Below are positions 54,505 through 62,458 of a DNA stretch of 64,000 nt, in pieces. A model generated the notes under the pieces. It was not told the origin of the DNA. It did no database searches and worked only from the letters and a program-made list of their open reading frames with translations. A program made the translations under genes and the position numbers. Source of the stretch: Motiliproteus sp965230735 (GTDB lineage: Bacteria > Pseudomonadota > Gammaproteobacteria > Pseudomonadales > Balneatricaceae); contig NZ_OZ246016.1 in NCBI RefSeq assembly GCF_965230735.1, forward strand, positions 2,790,001-2,854,000, in the 5' to 3' direction. How positions within the stretch are numbered: position 1 is the first letter of the stretch; every line of letters starts with the position of its first letter.

Positions 54505-55116
54505 GTGTTCACCGGAATCGTCCACGGTACCGCCGAGATTGTCGCCATCGACAAACAACAGGATTTTCAGACTCACACTCTGGTGCTGGATAGCGCCATG
54601 CGTGAAGGGTTAAGCATCGGTGCCTCGGTGGCCCACAACGGCTGCTGCCTGACGGTCACCCGCATCGACGGCGAACAGGTGAGCTTTGATCTGATGCAGG
54701 CCACCCTCAAGCTGACCAACCTGGGGGCACTGGAGGTCGGCGATCGGGTCAATGTGGAGCGCGCGGCCCGTTTCGGCGATGAGATCGGCGGACACTCGAT
54801 GTCAGGCCATATCATCTGCACCGCCGAGATCAGCCGGATCATCGACACCCCCAACAACCGCCAGGTTTGGTTTGAACTTCCTGAGCCGCTAAGCAAGTAC
54901 CTGTTTACCAAAGGCTATATCGGGATCGACGGCATCAGCCTGACGATCGGTGAGGTTCAGGACAACCGTTTCTGCGTCAACCTGATTCCGGAAACCCTGG
55001 CTCGGACCAACCTGGGCTTCCGACAGCAGGGCGAGGCGGTCAATATCGAAGTCGATCCGCAAACCCAGGCGATCGTCGATACGGTAGAACGGGTAATGGC
55101 TTCCAGAACCGATTAG
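54505..55116 (+). CDS. ribE: Riboflavin synthase alpha subunit
   Basis: 203 residues with two homologous lumazine-binding barrels: MFTGIVHGTAEIVAIDKQQD and VAHNGCCLTVTRIDG in the first; GDEIGGHSMSGHIICTAEIS and GIDGISLTIGEV in the second. It converts two molecules of dimethylribityl-lumazine to riboflavin. The start is GTG with AAGGAG 8 nt upstream. It stands apart from other rib genes and no FMN riboswitch is visible upstream. Confidence 0.95.
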   Translation: MFTGIVHGTAEIVAIDKQQDFQTHTLVLDSAMREGLSIGASVAHNGCCLTVTRIDGEQVSFDLMQATLKLTNLGALEVGDRVNVERAARFGDEIGGHSMSGHIICTAEISRIIDTPNNRQVWFELPEPLSKYLFTKGYIGIDGISLTIGEVQDNRFCVNLIPETLARTNLGFRQQGEAVNIEVDPQTQAIVDTVERVMASRTD

Positions 55117-55254
55117 GAGCTGGCGCCCCGATTCATACGACTGTTTGATCATAAGATGATCTGTATCAGCCCCGCCATGCGCTTGCCTCAATCCCGGCTA
55201 GGCAGATAGATATCAGAGTGTTATGGTCCAACTGAACGTTTGACGAAGTCGGCC

Positions 55255-56481
55255 ATGAATCCACTCGAAACCGAAAATCGCAGTCTCAAACGCACTTTGC
55301 ATGTGATGATCAGCAAAGCCGAGCGTAACCGCGATATTTTGCATACGTTTCAAGAAATTGAGCTTCGTCTGCTGTCGTGCAATTCGCTTGCCGACCTGCT
55401 CGATATGCTACTGATAACGCTGCGCGAGTATTTCCGTCTTGATGATGTGCGGCTGCTGCTGTTCGATCCGGAGCATGCCGCCCGGGATCTGATTCCCGAC
55501 TACAGCCCTCCCCGTGCCAATAACTGCCTGACCTTCACCGAAGACTACCGCAAGCTTCGAGAGCTCTATAACGAACCGGTACTCCCTCGACTGGGCTGCC
55601 ACAGTGATCAACTGACCGAGGCCAGCTTCGGAGCCGGCAGCCGCATCAGCAGTGCGGCCCTGCTACCGCTGGTGCGTCAAAACGTGATTATCGGTAGCCT
55701 GCATCTGGGGAGTGTCGATCCCAGTCGCTACAACCCCAACGTGGCCACCGATTACATTAACCATCTGGCTTCGGTGATTGCGGTCTGCATTGAAAACTGT
55801 ATCAGCCAGGAGACCCTGCGCCGGCTCAGCATGATCGACATGCTGACCAAGGTCCACAACCGCCGTTCGTTCAATCACGAGCTGGCACGGGAGATGTCGC
55901 GGGCCTGCCGTAGCCAGCACCCGCTAAGCTGCCTGTTTATCGATCTGGACTATTTTAAGAAGATCAACGACGGCTATGGCCATCCCACCGGCGATCGTGT
56001 GCTGCGCGGCAGTGCCCAAACCATCAAAGACCAATTACGCAAAACCGATTTTATCGCACGTTACGGCGGTGAAGAGTTCGCGGTGTTGCTACCGGGCTGT
56101 GAGGCTCGCCAGGCGATGCAGATTGCCGAGAACATCCGCCGCGCCATCTGCGACCAAGCCTTTGTGGCCGACAATGGCCAGCAGTTTGGCATAACCCTGT
56201 CCATCGGCGCCTCCACCTGTAGCGCCCAGGAGCTGAACCCACAGAACCTGACGGAGCTGGCTGAGCTGCTGGTCGCCTCTGCCGACAAGGGGGTTTATCA
56301 AGCCAAAGCCATGGGCCGCGATCAGGTCTGTTTCTGTCCGTTACACCCAGAACCCCATCAACCGGAGCTTGAACCGCTGACTTCAATAAGCCCGCAAACC
56401 GAAACGCAGCGATCGAGCGGCGATGAAGCCTTAGATACCACCCAGCCCAGCTCAAAGACGACCGCCTCCATGCCGGGCTAA
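55255..56481 (+). CDS. Diguanylate cyclase with N-terminal GAF-like domain
   Basis: About 408 residues. A coiled coil (about 1-45) and a GAF/DUF484-like sensor (about 45-185) are followed by a GGDEF domain with an intact YGGEEF active site (GGEEF), preceded five residues earlier by the inhibitory RxxD motif (RKTD). It should make cyclic-di-GMP with product feedback inhibition. A polar, low-complexity tail of about 45 residues ends the protein. No membrane segment. The frame opens at a TTG at 55240; I prefer the ATG at 55255. Confidence 0.9.
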   Translation: MNPLETENRSLKRTLHVMISKAERNRDILHTFQEIELRLLSCNSLADLLDMLLITLREYFRLDDVRLLLFDPEHAARDLIPDYSPPRANNCLTFTEDYRKLRELYNEPVLPRLGCHSDQLTEASFGAGSRISSAALLPLVRQNVIIGSLHLGSVDPSRYNPNVATDYINHLASVIAVCIENCISQETLRRLSMIDMLTKVHNRRSFNHELAREMSRACRSQHPLSCLFIDLDYFKKINDGYGHPTGDRVLRGSAQTIKDQLRKTDFIARYGGEEFAVLLPGCEARQAMQIAENIRRAICDQAFVADNGQQFGITLSIGASTCSAQELNPQNLTELAELLVASADKGVYQAKAMGRDQVCFCPLHPEPHQPELEPLTSISPQTETQRSSGDEALDTTQPSSKTTASMPG

Positions 56482-56563
56482 CCGATTCATAACCGGCCCA
56501 TACCGCCTAGCCGGTAACGTCGATTCAATAGTGGCCGTGAAGAAACAACCCGTGATCGACTAG

Positions 56564-56828
56564 GGAACCTGCGAACAAGTCTCTGCGGCTTCTGCAAGAG
56601 CCTGAAGTGCACAAGTTCTAGGCGCAAGCTGCAGCTAATGGCCGTCGCCCTTAGCAAAGGTTGCAACGACGAAATTGTGTGATTCAGGCCTTGCCCTGCG
56701 GGGATTTCAGCTTGATCCGCACTCTGCGTTGCAGTTTTTCGCAAGGTCTAGACATTGCTTCAAAACGGCGCCTGGATTGCGAACCAAGCTGAAAGCCAGA
56801 AGTTCGCAAGGACTTATTCGCAGGTTCC
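56564..56828. mobile_element. Short non-autonomous transposable element (MITE) with IS5-like ends
   Basis: A 265-bp segment is bounded by 18-bp terminal inverted repeats with one mismatch: GGAACCTGCGAACAAGTC at the left and, read inward, GGAACCTGCGAATAAGTC at the right. CTAG flanks both ends (56560-56563 and 56829-56832), consistent with a 4-bp YTAR target duplication as made by the IS5 group; the repeat also resembles the IS5 end. No transposase frame is inside. The right CTAG contains the TAG stop of the PilZ gene, so insertion left that protein intact. Confidence 0.8.
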
Positions 56829-57269
56829 CTAGGGACGACGGCGACTGTCGCGGATCTTTTCCAGCGTATTAACCGCCTCTAACTGAGCGATCAACCGCTC
56901 CAGTCTGGAACGACTGTCATCGTCGATCTGACAGAAATGGACGCCGATCTGGTAACAGCTCTTGGACAGACGCAACACATAAACACTGGTGCAGACCAGT
57001 TCGATACGGTCATCGCCGACCGGCTGACCTTCATTCAGCGCCATACGCAGCTGTAACTGCTGCCGGCTAAGCCCGCGCTGCAGCGGATAGTTGGGAAAAA
57101 CCTCTTCAACCAGCCGCCGATCCCCCTCCAGCCGAAGGCCATCACGGGAAATATTGGTCACTTTTGCCGGGGATTGAGCGCCATGTTCATTGGTGACCTC
57201 GGCTTCGAGTGTCACCAGATAACGGAAGGAGCGACGCTTATCGCTCCCCTCCGGAAACTGCTCAGCCAT
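56829..57269 (-). CDS. PilZ domain c-di-GMP receptor
   Basis: About 146 residues. The c-di-GMP binding motifs RRSFR (RxxxR) and NISRDG (N/DxSxxG) are intact, separated by one beta strand. A C-terminal helix (about 115-146) is rich in Arg. The ATG at 57269 overlaps the end of the hemerythrin gene by 8 bp, so the two are translationally coupled; a TTG at 57284 is the only alternative upstream. The TAG stop sits in the target duplication of the adjacent MITE. Confidence 0.88.
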   Translation of the reverse strand: MAEQFPEGSDKRRSFRYLVTLEAEVTNEHGAQSPAKVTNISRDGLRLEGDRRLVEEVFPNYPLQRGLSRQQLQLRMALNEGQPVGDDRIELVCTSVYVLRLSKSCYQIGVHFCQIDDDSRSRLERLIAQLEAVNTLEKIRDSRRRP

Positions 57270-57816
57270 CAGCCAGATCTTCAATCAATGCATTAGCCAA
57301 CTGCTGGTAATCACGGCTGCGGTTTTCCGCTTCCAGCGGGTCGTGGCGATAGGGAGCCTTATCGCTGAATTCTTGCCAGTTCTCTACACTCATGTACTGC
57401 TCAATTAAGGGAAAAAGACGCTGTTCTTCAAAACTCAGATGGCGCCGTTGGGTATCGATATAACGGGCCAGTCGCTTACAGAAATCCTGCAGCGAGAAAG
57501 GCGCATCCAGCAACACCTGATCGACCGATTCACGCAACGCACGGGTTAAGCGAGCCAACTCCTGATGCTCGTTAGCCGCCTGGTTGACCAGGGATTCGCA
57601 ATCCTGGTGATGATGGCGAATATAGCTAAACAGCAGATCTTCTCGCGGATGATGATAACCATCACCGTAATCTTCCAAATAGTCGAGGACTTCCGACATC
57701 AGGTGAAAGTTCGGTCGGGATCCCAGTTCCAGGGTTGCCAGCTTGTTCTGCAAGATGGTTAGCAATCTGCCGATATGCTGATGATCTTGATACAGCCCTG
57801 TCATGATCTCTTTCAT
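57262..57816 (-). CDS. Hemerythrin HHE-domain protein
   Basis: About 184 residues from the ATG at 57816 (MKEIMTGLYQDHQHIGRLLT), chosen because AAGGA lies 6 nt upstream; the frame opens at 57894. The metal-ligand His/Glu pattern of a four-helix hemerythrin is visible: DHQHIGRLL, HHPREDLLFSYIRHHH, NEHQELARLT and SFEEQRLFPLIEQY. Such proteins bind a di-iron centre and sense or store oxygen or nitric oxide. It overlaps the PilZ gene, suggesting an iron/oxygen signal linked to c-di-GMP. Confidence 0.88.
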   Translation of the reverse strand: MKEIMTGLYQDHQHIGRLLTILQNKLATLELGSRPNFHLMSEVLDYLEDYGDGYHHPREDLLFSYIRHHHQDCESLVNQAANEHQELARLTRALRESVDQVLLDAPFSLQDFCKRLARYIDTQRRHLSFEEQRLFPLIEQYMSVENWQEFSDKAPYRHDPLEAENRSRDYQQLANALIEDLADG

Positions 57817-57994
57817 CACCAATCCTTCTTCTGCGCCGGGATCAATAAGCCGAGGCGACAGCCAGCTAATGGCAGCCTCAGCGACAATCGGCATAAACTC
57901 GAACCCTTTACCCGAAGGTCAAACAGGTTAACGAGCCATCATCACCAGTAACTGCGAATAAGGGTTGTGCTGTTGTATAACAAAAACGGGCGCG

Positions 57995-58225
57995 CTACAA
58001 ACGATCCAGTTTGCGCTTTATCTCTTCGATCTGCTCTTTATGAGCATCAGGCTGACGTTTACGCAGGCGCTTCAACATCGCGATGCTGGCATCGAATTGA
58101 CGAGAAAAGGTGCGGCAGTGGTGGCAGATCAGCAAATGCATTCGATACTGAAGTCGCTGACCAAAAGACATCTCGCGGTCACGGTAGTCGCTGGCCTGCT
58201 TGACAATGTCCTTGCACTTCAACAT
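57995..58225 (-). CDS. Small zinc-finger anti-sigma factor
   Basis: 76 residues with Cys4 and the H-x3-C-x2-C motif (His30, Cys34, Cys37 in HLLICHHC) typical of ZAS/zf-HC2 anti-sigma domains. No membrane segment, so it is a soluble, probably redox- or zinc-responsive, inhibitor of the sigma factor encoded by the overlapping upstream gene (7 bp). Confidence 0.85.
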   Translation of the reverse strand: MLKCKDIVKQASDYRDREMSFGQRLQYRMHLLICHHCRTFSRQFDASIAMLKRLRKRQPDAHKEQIEEIKRKLDRL

Positions 58226-58854
58226 TCACCGCTCTCCTGAAAGTGTTCGATTTTGCCGTACAGGCTGACACGCGCCCGGTGCAGCAAAACTCGTGCATTA
58301 GATGCACTGATCTCGAGAATATTACAGATCTCATCAAAGCTGTGATCTTCAAGCTCTTTGAGCTTAAAAACAGCCTGCTGGCTCTCGGGCAAACGCCCCA
58401 GCGTAAGCTCAATGCAGTCGCCCATCTCCTGGTTGGTCAACAGCGCATCGGGGCTTTCGTCGTGCCACGAGCTCGGCGGGACCGACCAGTGGCCATCCTC
58501 TTGAAACCGACCCGGCAACAGATCCGTTTCGCCGCCACTGATCGCCTCCAGGGACACATGACGGGATTCACGCCGCAGACGGGTTTTAGCCTCGTTGGCG
58601 GTGATCCTCAGGATCCAGGTTTTCAAGCTGGAACGTCCTTCAAATTTCGGTAAAGCCTTATAGACCGAAAACCAGGCTTCCTGCACCACCTCGTCGGCGA
58701 TCGATTCACCCACAATAGAGCGGGCCAGAGCACGCATCGGGCCATAGTAGGCTTCGACGAGGCGATTAAGACTCTGCTTATCACCTTGACGGAGTTTGGG
58801 CAGCAATTCTGCTTCAAGCAGCTGGTAGGGCTTGGGACTGTTCTGGTCGCTCAT
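58219..58854 (-). CDS. ECF-type RNA polymerase sigma factor
   Basis: 211 residues. Region 2 (YYGPMRALARSIVGESIADE, VVQEAWFSVYKALPKFEGRS, LKTWILRITANEAKTRLRR) and region 4 (LPESQQAVFKLKELEDHSFD, EICNILEISASNARVLLHRA) are present, separated by a long linker (about 95-130). It overlaps its anti-sigma gene. The hemerythrin-PilZ pair lies 178 bp downstream on the same strand and may be in the same regulon. No strong ribosome site is seen. Confidence 0.9.
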   Translation of the reverse strand: MSDQNSPKPYQLLEAELLPKLRQGDKQSLNRLVEAYYGPMRALARSIVGESIADEVVQEAWFSVYKALPKFEGRSSLKTWILRITANEAKTRLRRESRHVSLEAISGGETDLLPGRFQEDGHWSVPPSSWHDESPDALLTNQEMGDCIELTLGRLPESQQAVFKLKELEDHSFDEICNILEISASNARVLLHRARVSLYGKIEHFQESGEC

Positions 58855-58978
58855 CCATTTGAATTCACGCAGTTAATGGAGTGCGAACTGTAACAATCCA
58901 AAGCAAGCCCCGTCTAGTTAGGGCCGCCGGTAAACCGCCGTTCCGGTCTCGGTCTAATCCAGTCTCGGAGCGGGTGGA

Positions 58979-59734
58979 TCAGGATTCCGTCTTACCGTTC
59001 AGGGACCAGTTGTAGTCGAGGTAGCCATCGATTAACTGCTCCGGCTGCCCCAACTGTTGCCCCAACCAGGCCTTTAATGCCTGTTCACCACCGAAGTCAT
59101 CCTCGAACCAGTCAAAGATTTTCGATAGTTTCACCCCCCGCTCGGTAGCCACCAGCCCCTTGGTGGAGTTGGCCAGAAAGCCCTGAAGCTGGTCATCAAG
59201 CTGCTGCTCCAATCGGGCGGCGGTATAGGGTTCTGCTCTGAGATCGGGGCAACTCAGGGACGCACAGACGATAGCAAAGTGGATCCGTGGTTCGCCCATC
59301 GGTCGCAGAATCTGATGCTCTACCTGATCCAGGCTTACCGTTTCCCCGCCCAGTTGGCCGGCGTCGATCTTCCACACCGACTTATACCAGGGACTGGCAT
59401 CTTTGATGCTTTTCAACGGCCAGTTCTGCACCACGACATTGATGGCGAGAATATTGTAGGCATTGATATAAAACACCAGTTGCTCCTGCTGGCCCTCAAG
59501 TCGCTTGGGATCAAACTCGGCCAGCTGCCGGACTAACTGAGCAAAGCGCGGATCCGCCTTGACGGCTGGGTAATCCAGCCAGGCCAGATCGATACCCTGG
59601 GCGCGTTGCTGAGTCAGGTGCTGCTCCAGCAATTGCTGATAGAGCGTCCAATCAGGCTCTTCGGCGAGGGCGGGTCGTACGAGGCCCAACGCCATCAAGC
59701 CGGCGAGGGTTACAACGGTCAAAAATCGTTTCAC
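58979..59734 (-). CDS. DUF547 periplasmic protein
   Basis: 251 residues with a signal peptide (FLTVVTLAGLMALGLVRPAL, cut near ALA). DUF547 features: VFYINAYNILAINVVVQNWP, RIHFAIVCASLSCPDLRAEP and the C-terminal KLSKIFDWFEDDFGGEQ. The two Cys in VCASLSC are conserved in the family. Function unknown. Confidence 0.9.
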   Translation of the reverse strand: MKRFLTVVTLAGLMALGLVRPALAEEPDWTLYQQLLEQHLTQQRAQGIDLAWLDYPAVKADPRFAQLVRQLAEFDPKRLEGQQEQLVFYINAYNILAINVVVQNWPLKSIKDASPWYKSVWKIDAGQLGGETVSLDQVEHQILRPMGEPRIHFAIVCASLSCPDLRAEPYTAARLEQQLDDQLQGFLANSTKGLVATERGVKLSKIFDWFEDDFGGEQALKAWLGQQLGQPEQLIDGYLDYNWSLNGKTES

Positions 59735-59807
59735 AGTGTCCTCCGATCATCACTCAGCGATTGATGCACCGAAACCGACTTTGTTACGACCCGATAGCGA
59801 AATCGGA

Positions 59808-60434
59808 TTAAATCGAAGCCGAACCGCCAGAACCCGATTGGGATTTGGTCGATTCCTCCGAAGGCGTCTCATCTTCAATGGCTTCGTAGTCGATCGGGAC
59901 TGCACAAAACCCCTGCGGAGCGACATCCAACGCACTGTTGAACTTGCTGGACAGGTTTTGGAACGCAATCAGACCGGTCAGTTCGACCACTTGGTCTTCA
60001 TCAAAATACTCCCTCAGCCGCGCCACCAACTCGCTATCGACCTGCTGATCGCTGTAGGTGATCGCATCGGTATAGGCCAAAACTACTCGCTCCTGCTCAT
60101 CAAAAAGATCACTGTTGTGCCAGTTCGACAGCGCCTGTGCCTTCTCTTCGGTACCGGCCCGTTTGATCAGTGTGGCCGCATTGATATCGACGCAGAATGC
60201 GCAGTGATTGATCTGCGACACCCGCACGGTGATCAGCGAACGGAGCGCAGGACTGAGCGGTGAGCTTTTCCGATCCAGCACACCGTAGAGCGCCGCAACA
60301 GCCGCGAACAACTTCGGCACTCTCGCCCATAGCAGGCCGGGTTTCAGCACCTCACCATAGCGTCGCTGCTGGCTCCAAAAGAACGGTTTCAACCAGATCG
60401 GATAACGATTTAAGGGTTTGTCTTGTACATGCAT
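59808..60434 (-). CDS. Carboxymuconolactone decarboxylase/AhpD-like protein
   Basis: 208 residues, mostly helical, with a CxxC (NHCAFCVDINAATL). In AhpD-type enzymes the pattern is CxxCxxxH; here the His position is Asn, so the usual proton relay may be absent. The C-terminal 20 residues are Ser/Gly-rich and low complexity. Role likely redox-related but unproven. Confidence 0.82.
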   Translation of the reverse strand: MHVQDKPLNRYPIWLKPFFWSQQRRYGEVLKPGLLWARVPKLFAAVAALYGVLDRKSSPLSPALRSLITVRVSQINHCAFCVDINAATLIKRAGTEEKAQALSNWHNSDLFDEQERVVLAYTDAITYSDQQVDSELVARLREYFDEDQVVELTGLIAFQNLSSKFNSALDVAPQGFCAVPIDYEAIEDETPSEESTKSQSGSGGSASI

Positions 60435-60596
60435 CCTTGATGTCCTGAATTGCTAGGGTCTTGATTGCACCTGAAGTGATGCACCAATGCCGTTATTACG
60501 ACCATTAGTGCAAATGAGTCGGCGATAGACGCAACAAGAGTGGGATTGTTTCAGCCTGTTCTAATTTACTTTATTGGTCGGCAAGCTATAAACAAA

Positions 60597-60620
60597 AAAG
60601 CACGCCGAAGCGTGCTTTAT
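60597..60620 (-). terminator. Terminator of the small Cys-rich gene
   Basis: GCACGC-cgaa-GCGTGC. On the minus strand the loop is TTCG and a TTTTTT run follows. Confidence 0.85.
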
Positions 60621-60642
60621 TAACTAGGAAATGCCCGAGTCT

Positions 60643-61065
60643 TTAAGAAAAGAAACGCGCCAACTGATCGCGGTTGAGCAACTCACTGGGCTGCCCCTTC
60701 ATCACCTTGATCAGCTCTTTTTTGGCCATCGTCGTCGGCATCCCCCCTTCGATCAGCAAACTCAGCAGACGATCAAACAGTGCTCGCCGCTGGGCACCAA
60801 CCTCTCCACTTGAGCGCCGATCCCCGAAGGTTTCTGTCAGTAGCTGACCACAGCTACAGATCCGCTCCACCTCGACCTGGGGTGAGAAGCTACCCACCTG
60901 TTTCAGGCCGCTGCCATCCTCACTGGTGCTGGTTTCGGCTACCAACTGCTCCAGATCGGCATAGCTTTTACCACAGCTCCCGCACTGCTTGGGAAACGCG
61001 CCGTTGGACAGTGCCGTAAGACCTTCGAATACTTCGCTCAGAGTCGCTGAATTCTGCATCGGCAT
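60643..61065 (-). CDS. Hypothetical protein with a four-Cys zinc-ribbon-like pattern
   Basis: 140 residues. CGSC (about 28-31) and CSC (about 70-72) could bind one zinc. A helical second half contains RRALFDRLLSLLIEGG and KKELIKVMKGQPSELLNRDQ. I do not recognise a named family. Two ATGs six bases apart are possible starts. It lies downstream of metZ on the same strand, and a terminator follows. Confidence 0.7.
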   Translation of the reverse strand: MPMQNSATLSEVFEGLTALSNGAFPKQCGSCGKSYADLEQLVAETSTSEDGSGLKQVGSFSPQVEVERICSCGQLLTETFGDRRSSGEVGAQRRALFDRLLSLLIEGGMPTTMAKKELIKVMKGQPSELLNRDQLARFFS

Positions 61066-61189
61066 ACCTATGATTTGATGTACATTTCACCAAACCTTAC
61101 CCCAATCTTGGTAACGAACCAAGCATCGGCCAACCGCTACTAAATTACCGCCGGCAACGCTCCACGCCTGTTGAAAGCAGGCTTACGGA

Positions 61190-62407
61190 CTAGAGCGCTG
61201 CCAAGCCCCGCTGCAGATCGGAGCGGATATCGTCCAGGGCTTCCAACCCGACCGAAACCCGGATCAGATTGTCCTTGATGCCAGCCTGGGCTCGCTCTTC
61301 GTCACTCAGGCGGCCATGGGTGGTGGTGGCCGGATGGGTGATAGTAGTCTTGGTGTCCCCCAGATTGCCGGTAATCGAGATCATCCGGGTGCCATCAATG
61401 ACGGACCAGGCCTGCTCTCGTCCACCTTTAACCTCAAAGGCCAACACCGCACCAAAGGCCGACTGTTGCTGAGCTGCCAACTGGTGCTGCGGATGGGTAT
61501 CCAGACCGCTGTAGTGAACCCGTTCGACCTGCGGCTGCTGTTGTAGCCACTGAGCCAGTTCCATCGCCTGAGCGCTCTGCGCCTTCAAGCGTAACTCCAG
61601 GGTTTCAAGACCCTTGATAAAGACCCAGGCATTGAACGGGCTCAGGCAGGTTCCCCCGGTACGGACGAAGCCGAACACCTCTTCCATCAATGCATCCGGG
61701 CCGATCACCACGCCACCGATGCAACGCCCCTGGCCGTCGAGAAACTTGGTCGCCGAGTGGATAACGATATCGGCACCCAGCAGCAACGGTTTTTGCAACG
61801 CTGGGGTGCAGAAGCAGTTATCGACCGCCAACAGTGCCCCATGCTGATGAGCGATTTCAGCAATGGCACGGATGTCGGCAATTTCCGCCAGCGGATTGGA
61901 CGGCGTCTCCAAGAACAGCAGTTTGGTTTCGGGTTCCAACGCAGCGCGCCAGGCGTCCAGGTCGCTCGGATCAACAAAGGTGGTGCGAATCCCCGCCTTG
62001 GAGAAGTACTTGGTAAATAGCGACACCGTGGAGCCGAACACACTGTAGGAGCAGACGATATGATCACCCTGGCTCAGCAGTCCCATTCCCAGGCTAAGAA
62101 TCGCCGCCATTCCGGAAGAGGTCGCCACGGCCCGCTCGCCCTCTTCCATCGCTGCAATCCGTTGTTCAAACAGGCGCACGGTCGGGTTGGTGAAACGGGA
62201 GTAGATATTGCCATCTTCGTCGCCGCCAAAGCGCGCGGCCGCTTGGGCGGCGCTATGGAAAACAAAGCTGGAGGTCGGGAAGATCGGCTCGCTGTGCTCC
62301 CCCTCGGGGGTACGCTGATGGCCGGCACGGATCGCCAACGTCGCCAGTTCGGCATCGGTCAAATCGGCATCCAGACGGGAGCTAGGTGCCTTCGGTTTAC
62401 TGCTCAT
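61190..62407 (-). CDS. metZ: O-succinylhomoserine sulfhydrylase
   Basis: 405 residues, PLP enzyme of the Cys/Met metabolism class. PTSSFVFHSAAQAAARFGGD, the cofactor lysine in HSATKFLDGQGRCIGGVV, and GNLGDTKTTITHPATTTHG are typical of MetZ. It makes homocysteine directly from O-succinylhomoserine and sulfide, as in Pseudomonas. It lies 51 bp after purF on the same strand. Confidence 0.94.
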   Translation of the reverse strand: MSSKPKAPSSRLDADLTDAELATLAIRAGHQRTPEGEHSEPIFPTSSFVFHSAAQAAARFGGDEDGNIYSRFTNPTVRLFEQRIAAMEEGERAVATSSGMAAILSLGMGLLSQGDHIVCSYSVFGSTVSLFTKYFSKAGIRTTFVDPSDLDAWRAALEPETKLLFLETPSNPLAEIADIRAIAEIAHQHGALLAVDNCFCTPALQKPLLLGADIVIHSATKFLDGQGRCIGGVVIGPDALMEEVFGFVRTGGTCLSPFNAWVFIKGLETLELRLKAQSAQAMELAQWLQQQPQVERVHYSGLDTHPQHQLAAQQQSAFGAVLAFEVKGGREQAWSVIDGTRMISITGNLGDTKTTITHPATTTHGRLSDEERAQAGIKDNLIRVSVGLEALDDIRSDLQRGLAAL

Positions 62408-62458
62408 GGTATGACTCGCTCTGTAGTTGAAGGTGTTTTGTCGCTTTTTATTGGCGAC

